A stretch of 64,000 nt of DNA from Promethearchaeota archaeon (GTDB taxonomy: Archaea > Asgardarchaeota > Lokiarchaeia > Sigyniarchaeales > SOKP01). The position numbers were made by a program, and so were the translations under genes. Below, in pieces: positions 54,473 through 64,000 of this stretch (position 1 is its first letter; every line of letters starts with the position of its first letter). The notes below the pieces were generated by a model. That model was not told the origin of the DNA and ran no database searches. It saw only the letters and a list, made by a program, of their open reading frames with translations. Location of the stretch: contig SHMW01000009.1 in assembly GCA_008080735.1 (NCBI GenBank), positions 28,117-92,116 on the forward strand. Direction: 5' to 3'.

Positions 54473-54886
54473 TTGGCCAAAATATTGCATGATTTATGGA
54501 TTATTACCAATGATGGTATTGTTTTATTTAGTCGAGTATACAATCCTAAGGTAGAAACTCAATTATTTGGTGCTTTATTAAGCGCTATCAATTCATTCGC
54601 CGAAGAGGTTTCTGATGGAGGATTAACGAATTTTGAACTGAGTAATAAACAATTTATTCTGTTAAAACAAAATAACCTTCTATTTATTGCTACTTCGCCA
54701 AAGAAAACCAACAAAAATATTGTGATTAGTGAATTAGAAAAAATTTCAGATAGATTTTTTTCAAAATATCCACAGATGAAGAAAAAAGATCAATGGGATG
54801 ATGATATTAATCTATTCTCTGACTTTGATGAATTTATTGAAGATGCTCTCGAAGATCCTGTAAAAAAGTTTTGGAAAGGATTTTAG
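54473..54886 (+). CDS. Longin-like domain protein (Asgard type)
   Basis: 137 residues from TTG 54473 (MAKILHDLWIITNDG), which has caaggga eight bases upstream; the track's TTG at 54464 would add three residues. The pattern DLWIITNDGIVLFSRVYNPK, then a helix (FGALLSAINSFAEEVSDGGL), then strands (NFELSNKQFILLKQNNLLFI) and a closing helix (ISELEKISDRFFSKYP) is a longin/Roadblock-type regulator fold, here with an added acidic C-terminal tail (DDDINLFSDFDEFIEDALED). Such proteins are candidate partners of small GTPases. It lies directly after a seven-helix membrane protein. Confidence 0.65.
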   Translation: MAKILHDLWIITNDGIVLFSRVYNPKVETQLFGALLSAINSFAEEVSDGGLTNFELSNKQFILLKQNNLLFIATSPKKTNKNIVISELEKISDRFFSKYPQMKKKDQWDDDINLFSDFDEFIEDALEDPVKKFWKGF

Positions 54887-54919
54887 CTCATAATTTATAA
54901 TTCTATATTATCTTTTTAT

Positions 54920-57787
54920 TTACCTTTCCAAATATTTCTTAAGATATTGACCTGTATATGAGTTTTTATGGTGAATAAGTTCTTCAGGAGATCCCATAGC
55001 AATTATTTTTCCCCCATTTTCTCCCCCCTCGGGGCCTAAATCAATGATATAATCAGAAGACTTGATAATTTCCATGTTATGCTCTATAACAACCACCGTA
55101 TTTCCTTTATCAACCAAACGTTGTAATACATTCAATAGATATTTGATATCGTGGTAATGGAGTCCTGTTGTAGGTTCGTCAAGAATATAAAGTGTATTTC
55201 CCGTACTACGTTTCCTTAATTGCCGGGCGATCTTAAGTCGCTGAGATTCACCCCCACTTAAGGTAGTTGACGGTTGACCTAATTCCAGATATCCTAATCC
55301 TACATCCACCACGGTTTTCAAAGTCCGTTTTAAATTTGGAAAACTATCAAAAAACTCTAATGCTTGAGTAAAGGTCATATCCAAAACATCTGCGATATTC
55401 TTTCCTTTATATCTTATTTCGAGAGTTTCCGCATTATATCGTCGTCCATTACATAAATCGCATTTAATATACACATCGGGTAAGAAATACATCTCTTTCA
55501 AGATATATCCTCTCCCGATACATTTTTTACATCTACCTTCCTTAGTATTGAATGAGAATCTCCCCTTCTTATAACCTCGTGCTTTTGCTTCTGGAAGAGA
55601 TGCGAAATACCTTCTAATATAGTTAAAAGCCTTCGTGTAGGTTGATGGCACGGATCGGGGTGTTTTTCCGATAGGACTCTGATCAATATTAATGATTTTA
55701 TCTACTTTCTTGTAGTTAATAATCTTATCAAAATCTCCTGTAATAACTTTTGAACTTCTTGTATTTACCAGATTTTTCATACCTTTATACAAACAATCCA
55801 CAATGAGACTTGTTTTCCCGGCTCCAGAAACACCAGTTACACAAGTAAATACCCCAATTGGAATTTTTGCGGATATATTCTTGAGATTATGTTCCCTTAC
55901 ACCATTGATCTCCAAAAATTCTTCAAATACTCGTCTTTTATTTGGTAATGTAATTTTCTTCTTTCCAGAAAGATACTGAGCTGTGAGTGAAGTATTTTTG
56001 GATAGAATCGTCTCCAAGTCTCCTTCTGCGGCAATCTCACCACCTTTCTCACCTGCTAATGGCCCTAAATCTATAATATGATCTGCACTTCTTATAATTT
56101 CTTCGTCATGTTCAACAACAACCACGGTATTACCTAAATCTCGTAATTTTTTGAGCATATTGATTAAACGGGTAATATCTCTCTGATGTAATCCAACACT
56201 AGGTTCATCCAATACATATAACACACCAACTAAACTGGACCCTAATTGAGTTGCTAATCGTATTCTCTCAGCCTCTCCAACTGATAAAGTATCAGATCTT
56301 CGACTAAGAGAAATATAGTCGAGTCCAACATTCTTCAAAAACGATAAACGACTTTTAATTTCTTTCAATACTTCCTTTACGATTTTTTGCTCAGTTTCGT
56401 CTAATTGTAAATTTTTAAAGAATTCTAATTCATCTTTTACTGGCAATTCAGTGAGTTCTGCAATATTTAAGTCTTGAATTGTCACGGCTCTACTTTCTGG
56501 TTTCAACCGTTCTCCTTCACATTTAGGACACGGTACTCTATCCATAAATTGTTCATAGATTTCTCTTCCTCTGTCGGAGTTAGTTTCCATGTACCTGCGA
56601 TGAAGCATTGGAATAATACCCTCAAAAGGTTTTACGAATTCATATGAAGATCGATTCTCATACTTAGAATATCGATTATTCACATCTTCTTTTTGAAATT
56701 TGAAATGAATACTCTCTTCACCCGTACCGTATAATAGCTTACTGATTTTCTCGGGTGGGATTTCTTTGATGGAGGATCCCTCAGTATCAAACTCATAATG
56801 ATTAGCAACCTCTCTCAACATTTGCCAAGAATAGCTGGATAAAGTTTTAAAGCCCGGGATATTTCTTATTCTGCTCTCTATTAAGGGAACGGATAAATCA
56901 TCTCCCAATATCAATCGGTAGTCAAATTCCATTACGGAGCCTAAACCATTACATCGTTTACAACTTCCATGTGGAATATTAAACGAAAACATTTTATGAT
57001 CGAGGGGAGGGATAGAAATTCCACAATCTATACACGCGTAATGCTCTGAATATCTTTGCTCACCCTTTCCAACAACCTCAATATTAATTATTCCCTCGGA
57101 TAAATTCAATGCCGTCTCTATTGAATCCGCCAACCTTGTACGTATATCATCTTTCATTACCAATCTATCAACGATTACATTGATGTTATGTTTGATGTTT
57201 TTGTCCATTTCAATATTTTCATCTAGAGTATATTGAATTCCATCTATGTCAACTCTAAAAAATCCTTGTTTCTTCAGATCTTCTATCAGATCTTTATATT
57301 CACCCTTTCTATCCCGAATAACTGGTGATTTGATAATGAACTTTTCACCCTCCTCAATAGAATTCGAAACTTGTTCAATAATCTGTTGAGGTGTCTGCGG
57401 TTTAATCTCCTTTCCGCAGTTTGGACAATGTGGTGTGCCCGCGTTAGCATAAAGAAGGCGAAAGTAATCATAAATTTCTGTAACCGTTCCAACTGTGCTT
57501 CTAGGATTTTTAGATAAGGGTTTCTGTTCTATAGCTATCGCTGGGCTTAACCCTTCTATACTATCTACGTCCGGCTTATCCATTTCACCTAGAAATTGCC
57601 TCGCATAGCTCGATAGGGACTCTAGAAATCTCCTCTGGCCCTCTGCATAAAGGGTGTCCATAGCTAAAGAAGATTTTCCACTTCCACTTATCCCCGTGAT
57701 GATTACTAATTTATTTCGAGGGATTTCTACATCGATGTTTTTTAGGTTATGTTGTCGTGCTCCTTTTATTACAATATCTTTTTGCAT
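54920..57787 (-). CDS. uvrA: Excinuclease ABC subunit A (UvrA)
   Basis: 955 residues, full length. Two ABC modules: Walker [21 protein letters not shown] and [21 protein letters not shown] signatures [16 protein letters not shown] and [15 protein letters not shown]; and Walker B segments [16 protein letters not shown] and [15 protein letters not shown]. The zinc modules show [26 protein letters not shown] and [16 protein letters not shown]. It scans DNA for bulky lesions in bacterial-type nucleotide excision repair. In archaea the Uvr system is patchy and generally taken as acquired from bacteria. UvrB lies 450 bases upstream on the same strand; UvrC is not in the window. Confidence 0.97.
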   Translation of the reverse strand: MQKDIVIKGARQHNLKNIDVEIPRNKLVIITGISGSGKSSLAMDTLYAEGQRRFLESLSSYARQFLGEMDKPDVDSIEGLSPAIAIEQKPLSKNPRSTVGTVTEIYDYFRLLYANAGTPHCPNCGKEIKPQTPQQIIEQVSNSIEEGEKFIIKSPVIRDRKGEYKDLIEDLKKQGFFRVDIDGIQYTLDENIEMDKNIKHNINVIVDRLVMKDDIRTRLADSIETALNLSEGIINIEVVGKGEQRYSEHYACIDCGISIPPLDHKMFSFNIPHGSCKRCNGLGSVMEFDYRLILGDDLSVPLIESRIRNIPGFKTLSSYSWQMLREVANHYEFDTEGSSIKEIPPEKISKLLYGTGEESIHFKFQKEDVNNRYSKYENRSSYEFVKPFEGIIPMLHRRYMETNSDRGREIYEQFMDRVPCPKCEGERLKPESRAVTIQDLNIAELTELPVKDELEFFKNLQLDETEQKIVKEVLKEIKSRLSFLKNVGLDYISLSRRSDTLSVGEAERIRLATQLGSSLVGVLYVLDEPSVGLHQRDITRLINMLKKLRDLGNTVVVVEHDEEIIRSADHIIDLGPLAGEKGGEIAAEGDLETILSKNTSLTAQYLSGKKKITLPNKRRVFEEFLEINGVREHNLKNISAKIPIGVFTCVTGVSGAGKTSLIVDCLYKGMKNLVNTRSSKVITGDFDKIINYKKVDKIINIDQSPIGKTPRSVPSTYTKAFNYIRRYFASLPEAKARGYKKGRFSFNTKEGRCKKCIGRGYILKEMYFLPDVYIKCDLCNGRRYNAETLEIRYKGKNIADVLDMTFTQALEFFDSFPNLKRTLKTVVDVGLGYLELGQPSTTLSGGESQRLKIARQLRKRSTGNTLYILDEPTTGLHYHDIKYLLNVLQRLVDKGNTVVVIEHNMEIIKSSDYIIDLGPEGGENGGKIIAMGSPEELIHHKNSYTGQYLKKYLER

Positions 57788-58237
57788 AATGGGTTAAAAC
57801 TATTTAGTAAACCAAATATAATAAAAACAATAAAATTAACTCTTAAGAAAAATAAAACATTAAATTAATAGGCATAATTTAAAAATATCTAAGAAATTTG
57901 ACCATAACCTTAATATCATATAATAAAGCTGTGTTTTCTCCGCCATCTGAAAAATACATATTCTTTAAATTTCTTTTTATTGTAGGCTCAACCTATTTAA
58001 TAAAACCTAGCAGATCCTAAACTAATTCTTTTGGATCAAAAATTAGAAGATTGCTCTTCATTGAATACCTCTCTTAACTTATCAATCTTCTCTTTAAAAT
58101 TATCGGTTAGAATGATTGATATTCTATCGCCCAGATTTCTTAACTTTTTCTGTATATTCTTGAATTATATCTGCTGAAATCCAATGTGGCTGTTTTCCAT
58201 TTATACAATCCCTTTAATCGGTAAATTTAGAAAAATT
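57788..58237. other. Intergenic between uvrA and uvrB with possible decayed ORF
   Basis: About 450 bases. On the minus strand near 58150-58035 an open stretch without ATG reads DRISIILTDNFKEKIDKLRE and ends in FNEEQSSNF; an overlapping frame just upstream reads HWISADIIQEYTEKVKK. Together these look like pieces of a small helical protein broken by a frameshift, but neither has a start or a recognisable family. The rest is AT-rich with no RNA gene seen. Confidence 0.3.
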
Positions 58238-60235
58238 TTATATCTTAATTTTATAAGTTTTTTTCATATCCTTGATTTTGTCTCTTAAATATGCAGCATC
58301 CTCAAATCGTAATTCTTTTGCAGCTAAATACATTTTATTCTCTAAATATTGTAGTATAACATCCATATCTCCCATCTCTTCTATTTTATGTTCTATAGAT
58401 TTCTTTAAACGTTTAGCTTCTTTTTCTTTGGTTTCTTTTTCTTCCGAAAGGGAACGCAAAATATTTTTCTTGATGGTTTGAGGGGTGATATTATGTGTCT
58501 CATTAAATTTTGTTTGTTTTCTTCTTCTTCTATTTGTTTCTTCAATCGCTTCTTTCATTGCTTTGGTGATTCTATCTCCATATAAGATTGCTCTTCCATT
58601 CACGTTTCTTGAGGCTCTCCCAATTGTTTGGATTAAGGATCGCTCGTCTCGTAAGAATCCTAATTTATCGGCATCTAAAATAGCAACTAGTTGTACTTCG
58701 GGAAGATCTAGCCCTTCTCTTAATAAGTTGATTCCCACTATCGCATCATACGTCCCATCACGCAATTTTCGTAGGATTTCAAAACGTTCGACAGTATCAA
58801 CTTCACTATGTAAATATGCTATTTTTATTCCCAATTCTGAATAGTATTCGGCGATGTCTTCTGCCATACGCTTTGTGAGTGTGGTGATTAATATCCTTCC
58901 ATTGTTAGATATTACTTTTCGAATTTCTGCTAAAAGATTATCAATTTGATTTTCTGCAGATCTTACTTCTACAGCGGGATCAATTAACCCAGTCGGACGA
59001 ATAATTTGTTCCGCAGATATTCCACCGCTCTTTTTTAATTCCCAATCCCCCGGAGTCGCACTCATAAAAATTATATATTCTATTTTACTCTTCCATTCAT
59101 CAAAAGTTAAGGGGCGATTATCAAAAGCGCTCGGTAATCTCCATCCATATTCTACGAGATTCTTTTTTCTCGACCTATCTCCACCTATCATTCCATGAAT
59201 CTGGGGGATGGAAATGTGCGATTCGTCCACCACAATTAAGAAATCTTCGGGAAAATAATCAATTAAACACATGGGAGGGGTTCCGGGATCCCTACCATCT
59301 AAATGTCGTGAGTAATTTTCAATCCCTTTACAGTACCCCATTTCACGCATCATCTCAAGATCAAATTTGACTCTCTGTTCTATTCTTTGAGCCTCGGCAT
59401 ATTTTCCCTCTTCTCTGAATTTTTCAAGGTGTTCTTCCAATTCTGCTTCAATAGAGATTAGAGCCTGTTGTTTGTTCTCATCGGGTATAATGAAATGAGT
59501 GGCGGGAAATATACGAATATTCGGTATTTCTTTTATCTTATTATAAGACACGGGATGAATCTCTGTAATTGATTCGATTTCCTCTCCAAATAACGAGATA
59601 CGTATCCCAGTTTCTAGATAAGCGGGAAATACATCTATTACATCACCTTTTACTCGCAAAATTCCTGGTCGAAAATCAACATTCTTCCGTTCGTAATTCA
59701 TTTTAATAAGGCGATCAATAATTTCCCTTCTATCGATCTTTTGCCCTACTTCCAAGCTTAAGGCGACATTTGTCCATACTTCTGGGTTTCCAATCCCATA
59801 AATACATGAAACTGTAGCTACAACAATTACATCTTTTCTCGTACGCACGGCATGAGTTGCAGCTAACCTTAATCGTTCTATCTCTTCATTTACACTGAAA
59901 TCCTTCTCAATATACATTGCGGTGGTAGGAATATAAGCTTCTGGCTGATAATAATCATAATATGAGACGAAATAGTGAACCGCATTATCAGGAAAGAATT
60001 GTTTTAATTCCTGGTATAATTGAGCTGCTAAGGTCTTATTTGGAGCCATCACTAATGTGGGTTTTTGGATCTCTTGAATTACATTAGCGATTGTAAAAGA
60101 TTTTCCCGTTCCGGTTGCTCCTAAGAGAGTCTGAAATCTTTTTCCATTATTGATATTTTTAGCAAGTGTCTCAATTGCTTTTGGTTGGTCACCTTTGGGT
60201 TCAAATTCGGACTCTAAATTAAATTCTGAACTCAT
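58238..60235 (-). CDS. uvrB: Excinuclease ABC subunit B (UvrB)
   Basis: 665 residues, typical length. Begins FEPKGDQPKAIETLAKNI; Walker A LLGATGTGKSFTIANVI; the beta-hairpin YFVSYYDYYQPEAYIPTTAM; DEAD-like VVDESHISIPQIHGM; helicase motif V/VI INLLREGLDLPEVQLVAILD and TIGRASRNVNGRAI; and the C-terminal UVR domain (KMYLAAKELRFEDAAYLRDK) that contacts UvrC. It verifies damage after UvrA loading. Same strand as uvrA, order uvrB-uvrA, separated by 450 bases. Confidence 0.97.
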   Translation of the reverse strand: MSSEFNLESEFEPKGDQPKAIETLAKNINNGKRFQTLLGATGTGKSFTIANVIQEIQKPTLVMAPNKTLAAQLYQELKQFFPDNAVHYFVSYYDYYQPEAYIPTTAMYIEKDFSVNEEIERLRLAATHAVRTRKDVIVVATVSCIYGIGNPEVWTNVALSLEVGQKIDRREIIDRLIKMNYERKNVDFRPGILRVKGDVIDVFPAYLETGIRISLFGEEIESITEIHPVSYNKIKEIPNIRIFPATHFIIPDENKQQALISIEAELEEHLEKFREEGKYAEAQRIEQRVKFDLEMMREMGYCKGIENYSRHLDGRDPGTPPMCLIDYFPEDFLIVVDESHISIPQIHGMIGGDRSRKKNLVEYGWRLPSAFDNRPLTFDEWKSKIEYIIFMSATPGDWELKKSGGISAEQIIRPTGLIDPAVEVRSAENQIDNLLAEIRKVISNNGRILITTLTKRMAEDIAEYYSELGIKIAYLHSEVDTVERFEILRKLRDGTYDAIVGINLLREGLDLPEVQLVAILDADKLGFLRDERSLIQTIGRASRNVNGRAILYGDRITKAMKEAIEETNRRRRKQTKFNETHNITPQTIKKNILRSLSEEKETKEKEAKRLKKSIEHKIEEMGDMDVILQYLENKMYLAAKELRFEDAAYLRDKIKDMKKTYKIKI

Positions 60236-60390
60236 TGCTTTATGATATCTTGTATACTTTTTTAAAAAATTACTTCATTATTAACTACAGTTAAAATAAG
60301 AATCACAATCTTATGTTTTTTATGGTAATATTTTAGGAGTAGTGTATTTAAAAGGAGATAGAGTATGATTTTTTCTATAAATAAAAAAAT

Positions 60391-63300
60391 TTAGGTTTCG
60401 TCGCTTATAACGGACAATATATAGCTATCGAATATCCCTTCTTCAGTTTTCACAATAATTTCTAATTCCGTACCTATTATTAGTGTCTGATTGACAGCAA
60501 ATGACAAGATAGCTACATCTTGGGGTCCTAATGTAGAAGTACCGTATGTAAGAGAGATATTTTCTACGCCCAAAGATTCATTATCAAATGATATAAGATC
60601 TTGACTAGTTAAGTTCAAATTGAGTGTTCCATTTCCCACATTCTTAATGAGCACTTGACCTAATGAATTATTATTGATATAGGTTGTATCATAGCCATTT
60701 ATCTCGTCCAATATTGACAAATCGGCGGTTTTATTCATTAAATGGAAAAATCCTATATCTGACGCAACTGTGCCTTCATATACACCAATGGGTCTAACCC
60801 CAATCTCATCATTCAAACCAAAATAGCCTGAACTTATATTAATTACTATGCCAACTTGTTCATTGGGCAGAATATAGTCAAAATCATGAGTGAAGTTATA
60901 ATCGCTTTCCGGAATGGTATCTATATCCGGAAAATTGCCTTCAAATATATCTATGGAGCTGAGATAGAATCCACGGTTTCCGGTATTTTTTAATTCAAAA
61001 GTAATTGACACTGTACCATCATTATTTAAATAGGCAGACGCCGATTCAGTAGAATTAATAAATATTCTTGTAGAGAGATTAGTTTGACTTAATAACTCTG
61101 GAGCACTATATCGTGATTGCGGGGATATTATCAACCCATATTCCTCATCTTCAATTATACGATTAGCTGTAAAGATAGTTTCGTCTTTTATTCCATTACG
61201 CGTGATTATTCCTAATTCCCTGATTCCTTCTACAGGGTCTGAAAATGATATCGAAGGGTCTGATAGTTTTACTCTGGCAGATTGCCCAGGCTCAAGAATA
61301 GATGAACCGCTGAGAAATTCAACTGTCGAGAATGTATTACCAATAGAATTAACATAGAAATCATCAAGAACTACGGGGCTATCGCCAATATTCTCAACTT
61401 CGATATAAGCTTCACTTTGATCAGTTGTTTGATCATAGATCAATTGACTATTTTCTCTATTTATTCTTACAGCTCCCTCTTCAGCTTCTCTCACGAAGAA
61501 ATTACTGGTTGAATTGGAAAAGGTATATGTTCCCCCTCCTATAGCTGTTACCGTAATGTTCACGGTATCATCCACTTCAAATCCAGATCCAGTATCGATC
61601 CAGACGATATCTTCTTCATCCTCAGAGATGATATTATCATTGATCGACGAGCCCATAGTAAAATTTTTAGGTACACCATTGACAGACACATTAGTGATTT
61701 CTAATTCTTCGGAGCCAATATTTTCCAGCTTGAATGTTCCATACCCTGTGTCAAAGATCTTAGGTTCATCTATTCTAAATTTAGATTCTAAAGGAGTATA
61801 GTCAACTTTAAACAATTTTACTAAGCCATTACTCGAGAAATGCTCCACTGAAAAGATTTGAGAAGCTTGATGGTTAATTTTTTCTATTTCCGATTTCCAG
61901 GTATCTCCATCGTTATCCCTATTATTAGATATCGTAGAGATATAATGTTGAATAAGTGACCCCTCTGGATAAGTGTCTGAAGGATCTGAGGTTGGAACCC
62001 CCCACGTCAGGAGCCTAACCAGAGTTGATTGGAACCATTTATCCTTATACTTACCGTCTGTCTGATTCACATAATCGCTTTCTAAAAACACAGAATTCTC
62101 TGCCCAATTATCTTGCACTAATCCCTTTTTGATATATGTTTCATAGTGATTATTTGGTATTCGAACCATCCATTGCCATTTACCCTCATCTCCACCTAAA
62201 CCATCATAAAAATATCCAAAATACACTAATACATATTCCGCATGGAGTTCTTTTAACATTTGAGCACTATAAATCTCATCAGTCTGCATTAGAGCGATTC
62301 CGGTCATTCCATCTTTCCAAACCCTAATATTTGAGTTATCATTAACTGTGGTTACATTCCCTATCGGAGTCAACCAATAGCCATAATCCCACCAGCTTAC
62401 GACAACAGTCTCTCCTGGTAAATTAGTTCTCATCCAAGTTAGAGAATCTTCCCAGTCGTGGAGAACCCCTCCAGGGACAAGTTGAGAATATGATAATTGT
62501 GAGGTTGCTAAATCTGTCGCATGGACTACTTGTGAAATACATAAAAATCCAACTAAAAAGTATACCGCATATATTTCACCTTTCCCAATAGTTTTTCTTC
62601 TACGTAAAAGCTTTTTCCTTCTTCTGCGAATCTCAACCTTCTGCTCCTTATAAAAGCTTCCGAATATTTTTAGAATATTTACTAGGCCATAAGCACCAAG
62701 AAGGGCGGCCGCAGGGGCAAAAAGTAAGATAATCCTCACCATACTACCCGTAAAATAAAAAATTGTAATGAGAAACACAATCATAAAAATATCGGCGGCA
62801 ATATAGCGCTTAAAACAAAAATATATACCCAATGGTAGTATCATTAACGGGATTAAAATATTATAGTAAATACTACTCCACGTACTTGGTGTATGCTCCG
62901 CAACGCTGGCTACAAACGCAACTTGATTTCGAATAAGCGGATTAAGAATACTTTGAAATTTAGTACCAAATCCAAAAGGTATTATATCTGGTACGGTGTA
63001 AATTATCACTGCTAACACAATAGCAGCGGGAATAACCCCCCATTTTATCAAATTCATAATACTATTATATAATTTGGGCCTTTCGTTCCTTTGTGTGTAT
63101 AAGATATGATATATGATAAGTAAGCCCGTAAATAGAATCAGTCCTCCAATATCGATACTTGTAAAAAGATCATCGAATTTAAAATTTACAAATAATGCGG
63201 ATATAAATAGACCAGTGCCTTGAACTCCAGCATATGCAATAAGCACATTCGCATTATATTTATTTAGTAATATTAAGAAAAATACAACGATTGGAATTAT

Positions 63301-63975
63301 GTAAAAAACATATTGATACCCACCCCAAGATAATCCTAAATAACCAGAAAAAACACCACCCAATATTGAATAAGTTATTCTCCCAGTACGGATCGCTTTT
63401 AAAAAAAATAAAAATGTCATAAGAACTGCAAAGACTCCAATAGTTTCGTTATCGAAGAAACCCGCAACTGTTCTCTGCATATGTCCCGGACTAAACGTCA
63501 AAAAAAAGGCTGCAAATAATCCACATCTACGATCCAATACTTCTTTCCCCAGAAAGTACATAGCTAATACAGTGAGTCCCCCCATTATTGCAGGAAAGAA
63601 ATAGCATAGATCATATAAAGAGATTGGAAAGCCAAGAAAATGGAAAATATTATAAACTCCAACAATGGTAAAAGTTAATCCTGGTCTTAGGGTGTATCTC
63701 GCTATTCCTTCAGGATACCAACTTTTATAATCAAACCAGTGGAAATAATCATAGATCGAATGAGTTGACAAAAATTCCGCATTATAATATTGAATCCATG
63801 GATCGAAAGCTTTTATCAAGCGATTATCATGAATAATAGGGGAGAGTCGAATTAATATCGCGATTAGAACAACTAAAAAAACCGCGAGAAAAAATAATAT
63901 ATTTCGTTTTTTAACAGTTAAACTAGCGCTGACTCGGTCGCGGAAATTTTGTAAAGATCGATAAACCTTAGACAT
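60391..63975 (-). CDS. aglB: STT3/AglB oligosaccharyltransferase with long extracellular beta-domain extension
   Basis: 1194 residues; many archaeal AglB are 850-970. The N-terminal half has about 13 membrane helices with the catalytic loop motifs LIKAFDPWIQYYNAEFLSTH (first acidic motif), AGFFDNETIGVF and AFVASVAEHTPSTWSSIYYN, the last resembling the eukaryotic SVSEHQP motif rather than archaeal TIxE. The soluble part starts with VVSWWDYGYWLTPIGN (WWDYG sequon-binding motif). From about residue 735 four beta-rich repeats follow, each with a LENIG/VENIG/LKNTG/IKNVG strand. It transfers lipid-linked glycan to Asn in N-x-S/T. The extension has many N-x-T/S sites itself. Confidence 0.92.
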   Translation of the reverse strand: MSKVYRSLQNFRDRVSASLTVKKRNILFFLAVFLVVLIAILIRLSPIIHDNRLIKAFDPWIQYYNAEFLSTHSIYDYFHWFDYKSWYPEGIARYTLRPGLTFTIVGVYNIFHFLGFPISLYDLCYFFPAIMGGLTVLAMYFLGKEVLDRRCGLFAAFFLTFSPGHMQRTVAGFFDNETIGVFAVLMTFLFFLKAIRTGRITYSILGGVFSGYLGLSWGGYQYVFYIIPIVVFFLILLNKYNANVLIAYAGVQGTGLFISALFVNFKFDDLFTSIDIGGLILFTGLLIIYHILYTQRNERPKLYNSIMNLIKWGVIPAAIVLAVIIYTVPDIIPFGFGTKFQSILNPLIRNQVAFVASVAEHTPSTWSSIYYNILIPLMILPLGIYFCFKRYIAADIFMIVFLITIFYFTGSMVRIILLFAPAAALLGAYGLVNILKIFGSFYKEQKVEIRRRRKKLLRRRKTIGKGEIYAVYFLVGFLCISQVVHATDLATSQLSYSQLVPGGVLHDWEDSLTWMRTNLPGETVVVSWWDYGYWLTPIGNVTTVNDNSNIRVWKDGMTGIALMQTDEIYSAQMLKELHAEYVLVYFGYFYDGLGGDEGKWQWMVRIPNNHYETYIKKGLVQDNWAENSVFLESDYVNQTDGKYKDKWFQSTLVRLLTWGVPTSDPSDTYPEGSLIQHYISTISNNRDNDGDTWKSEIEKINHQASQIFSVEHFSSNGLVKLFKVDYTPLESKFRIDEPKIFDTGYGTFKLENIGSEELEITNVSVNGVPKNFTMGSSINDNIISEDEEDIVWIDTGSGFEVDDTVNITVTAIGGGTYTFSNSTSNFFVREAEEGAVRINRENSQLIYDQTTDQSEAYIEVENIGDSPVVLDDFYVNSIGNTFSTVEFLSGSSILEPGQSARVKLSDPSISFSDPVEGIRELGIITRNGIKDETIFTANRIIEDEEYGLIISPQSRYSAPELLSQTNLSTRIFINSTESASAYLNNDGTVSITFELKNTGNRGFYLSSIDIFEGNFPDIDTIPESDYNFTHDFDYILPNEQVGIVINISSGYFGLNDEIGVRPIGVYEGTVASDIGFFHLMNKTADLSILDEINGYDTTYINNNSLGQVLIKNVGNGTLNLNLTSQDLISFDNESLGVENISLTYGTSTLGPQDVAILSFAVNQTLIIGTELEIIVKTEEGIFDSYILSVISDET

Positions 63976-64000
63976 ATGAGATATAATGAATTAATTAAAA

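Noticed and set aside
1-64000. CRISPR array, insertion sequence or prophage
   Set aside because: No regularly spaced repeats, transposase, integrase or phage structural gene was found in the translations.

Overview
The window looks like the chromosome of an Asgard archaeon, most likely a Lokiarchaeota-type lineage. It is AT-rich (GC by eye about one third). It carries an archaeal information-processing core: Rpo7 (RNA polymerase) at the left edge, TFB, aEF-2, aIF5B, class I CCA-adding enzyme, Taw1 and archaeal phosphoglycerate mutase. It also carries many eukaryotic-signature-like proteins: a Rab/Ras-like GTPase with G3 motif DFAGE, an Arf/Rag-like GTPase embedded in coiled coils, two Roadblock/LC7 proteins, two longin-like small proteins, a 1235-residue helical-repeat protein and an STT3/AglB with a eukaryote-like SVAEH motif. 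Bacterial-type UvrA and UvrB are also present. No rRNA, intact tRNA, CRISPR array or insertion sequence was seen.

Layout. 0-2.2 kb: partial rpo7, a small coiled-coil ORF, a 5'-nucleotidase-like HAD protein. 2.2-8.6 kb: a rearranged region in which a degenerate copy of a two-gene block (polyprenol/diacylglycerol kinase-like membrane protein plus seven-helix membrane protein) lies 3.5 kb upstream of an intact copy, separated by a Roadblock gene, a truncated partner gene and a URO-D-family methyltransferase. 8.7-17.2 kb: HAD phosphatase, longin-like protein, Rab-like GTPase with an apparent ATT start, DUF362 ferredoxin, M20-family protein lacking metal ligands, Roadblock protein, dehalogenase-like hydrolase, EamA transporter. 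17.2-17.8 kb: a histidine-kinase fragment and an orphan VapB-like antitoxin. 18-23 kb: acetyl-CoA synthetase, CoA-transferase/GNAT fusion, PAP2 phosphatase. 23-34.3 kb: Arf-like GTPase, TFB, the giant pseudo-GTPase/helical-repeat protein, DUF2085 membrane protein with a hydrolase, and a zinc-ribbon membrane protein coupled to a winged-helix regulator. 34.6-42.2 kb: nucleoside phosphorylase, Taw1 with an inserted winged helix, ApgM, EngB-like GTPase, a zinc-ribbon microprotein, an acidic repeat protein, HAD, alanine dehydrogenase. 42.5-53.5 kb: aEF-2, two paralogous winged-helix proteins, thioesterase, HEPN/MNT pair, a hydrolase split by an in-frame TGA, GPH transporter, CCA-adding enzyme, aIF5B. 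53.7-64 kb: membrane protein, longin-like protein, UvrA, UvrB, STT3.

How the genes may work together. Acs and the CoA-transferase/GNAT protein are divergently placed and point to acetate/acetyl-CoA turnover. Alanine dehydrogenase, ApgM and nucleoside phosphorylase suggest use of amino acids, sugars and nucleosides. The scattered GTPase, Roadblock, longin and helical-repeat genes are candidates for an Asgard small-GTPase/membrane-remodelling network, but they are not gathered in one operon here. Many genes have a TATA-like box about 25-35 bases before the start, consistent with leaderless or short-leader transcripts; a few show clear Shine-Dalgarno sequences. All family assignments come from reading the translations, with no database search.
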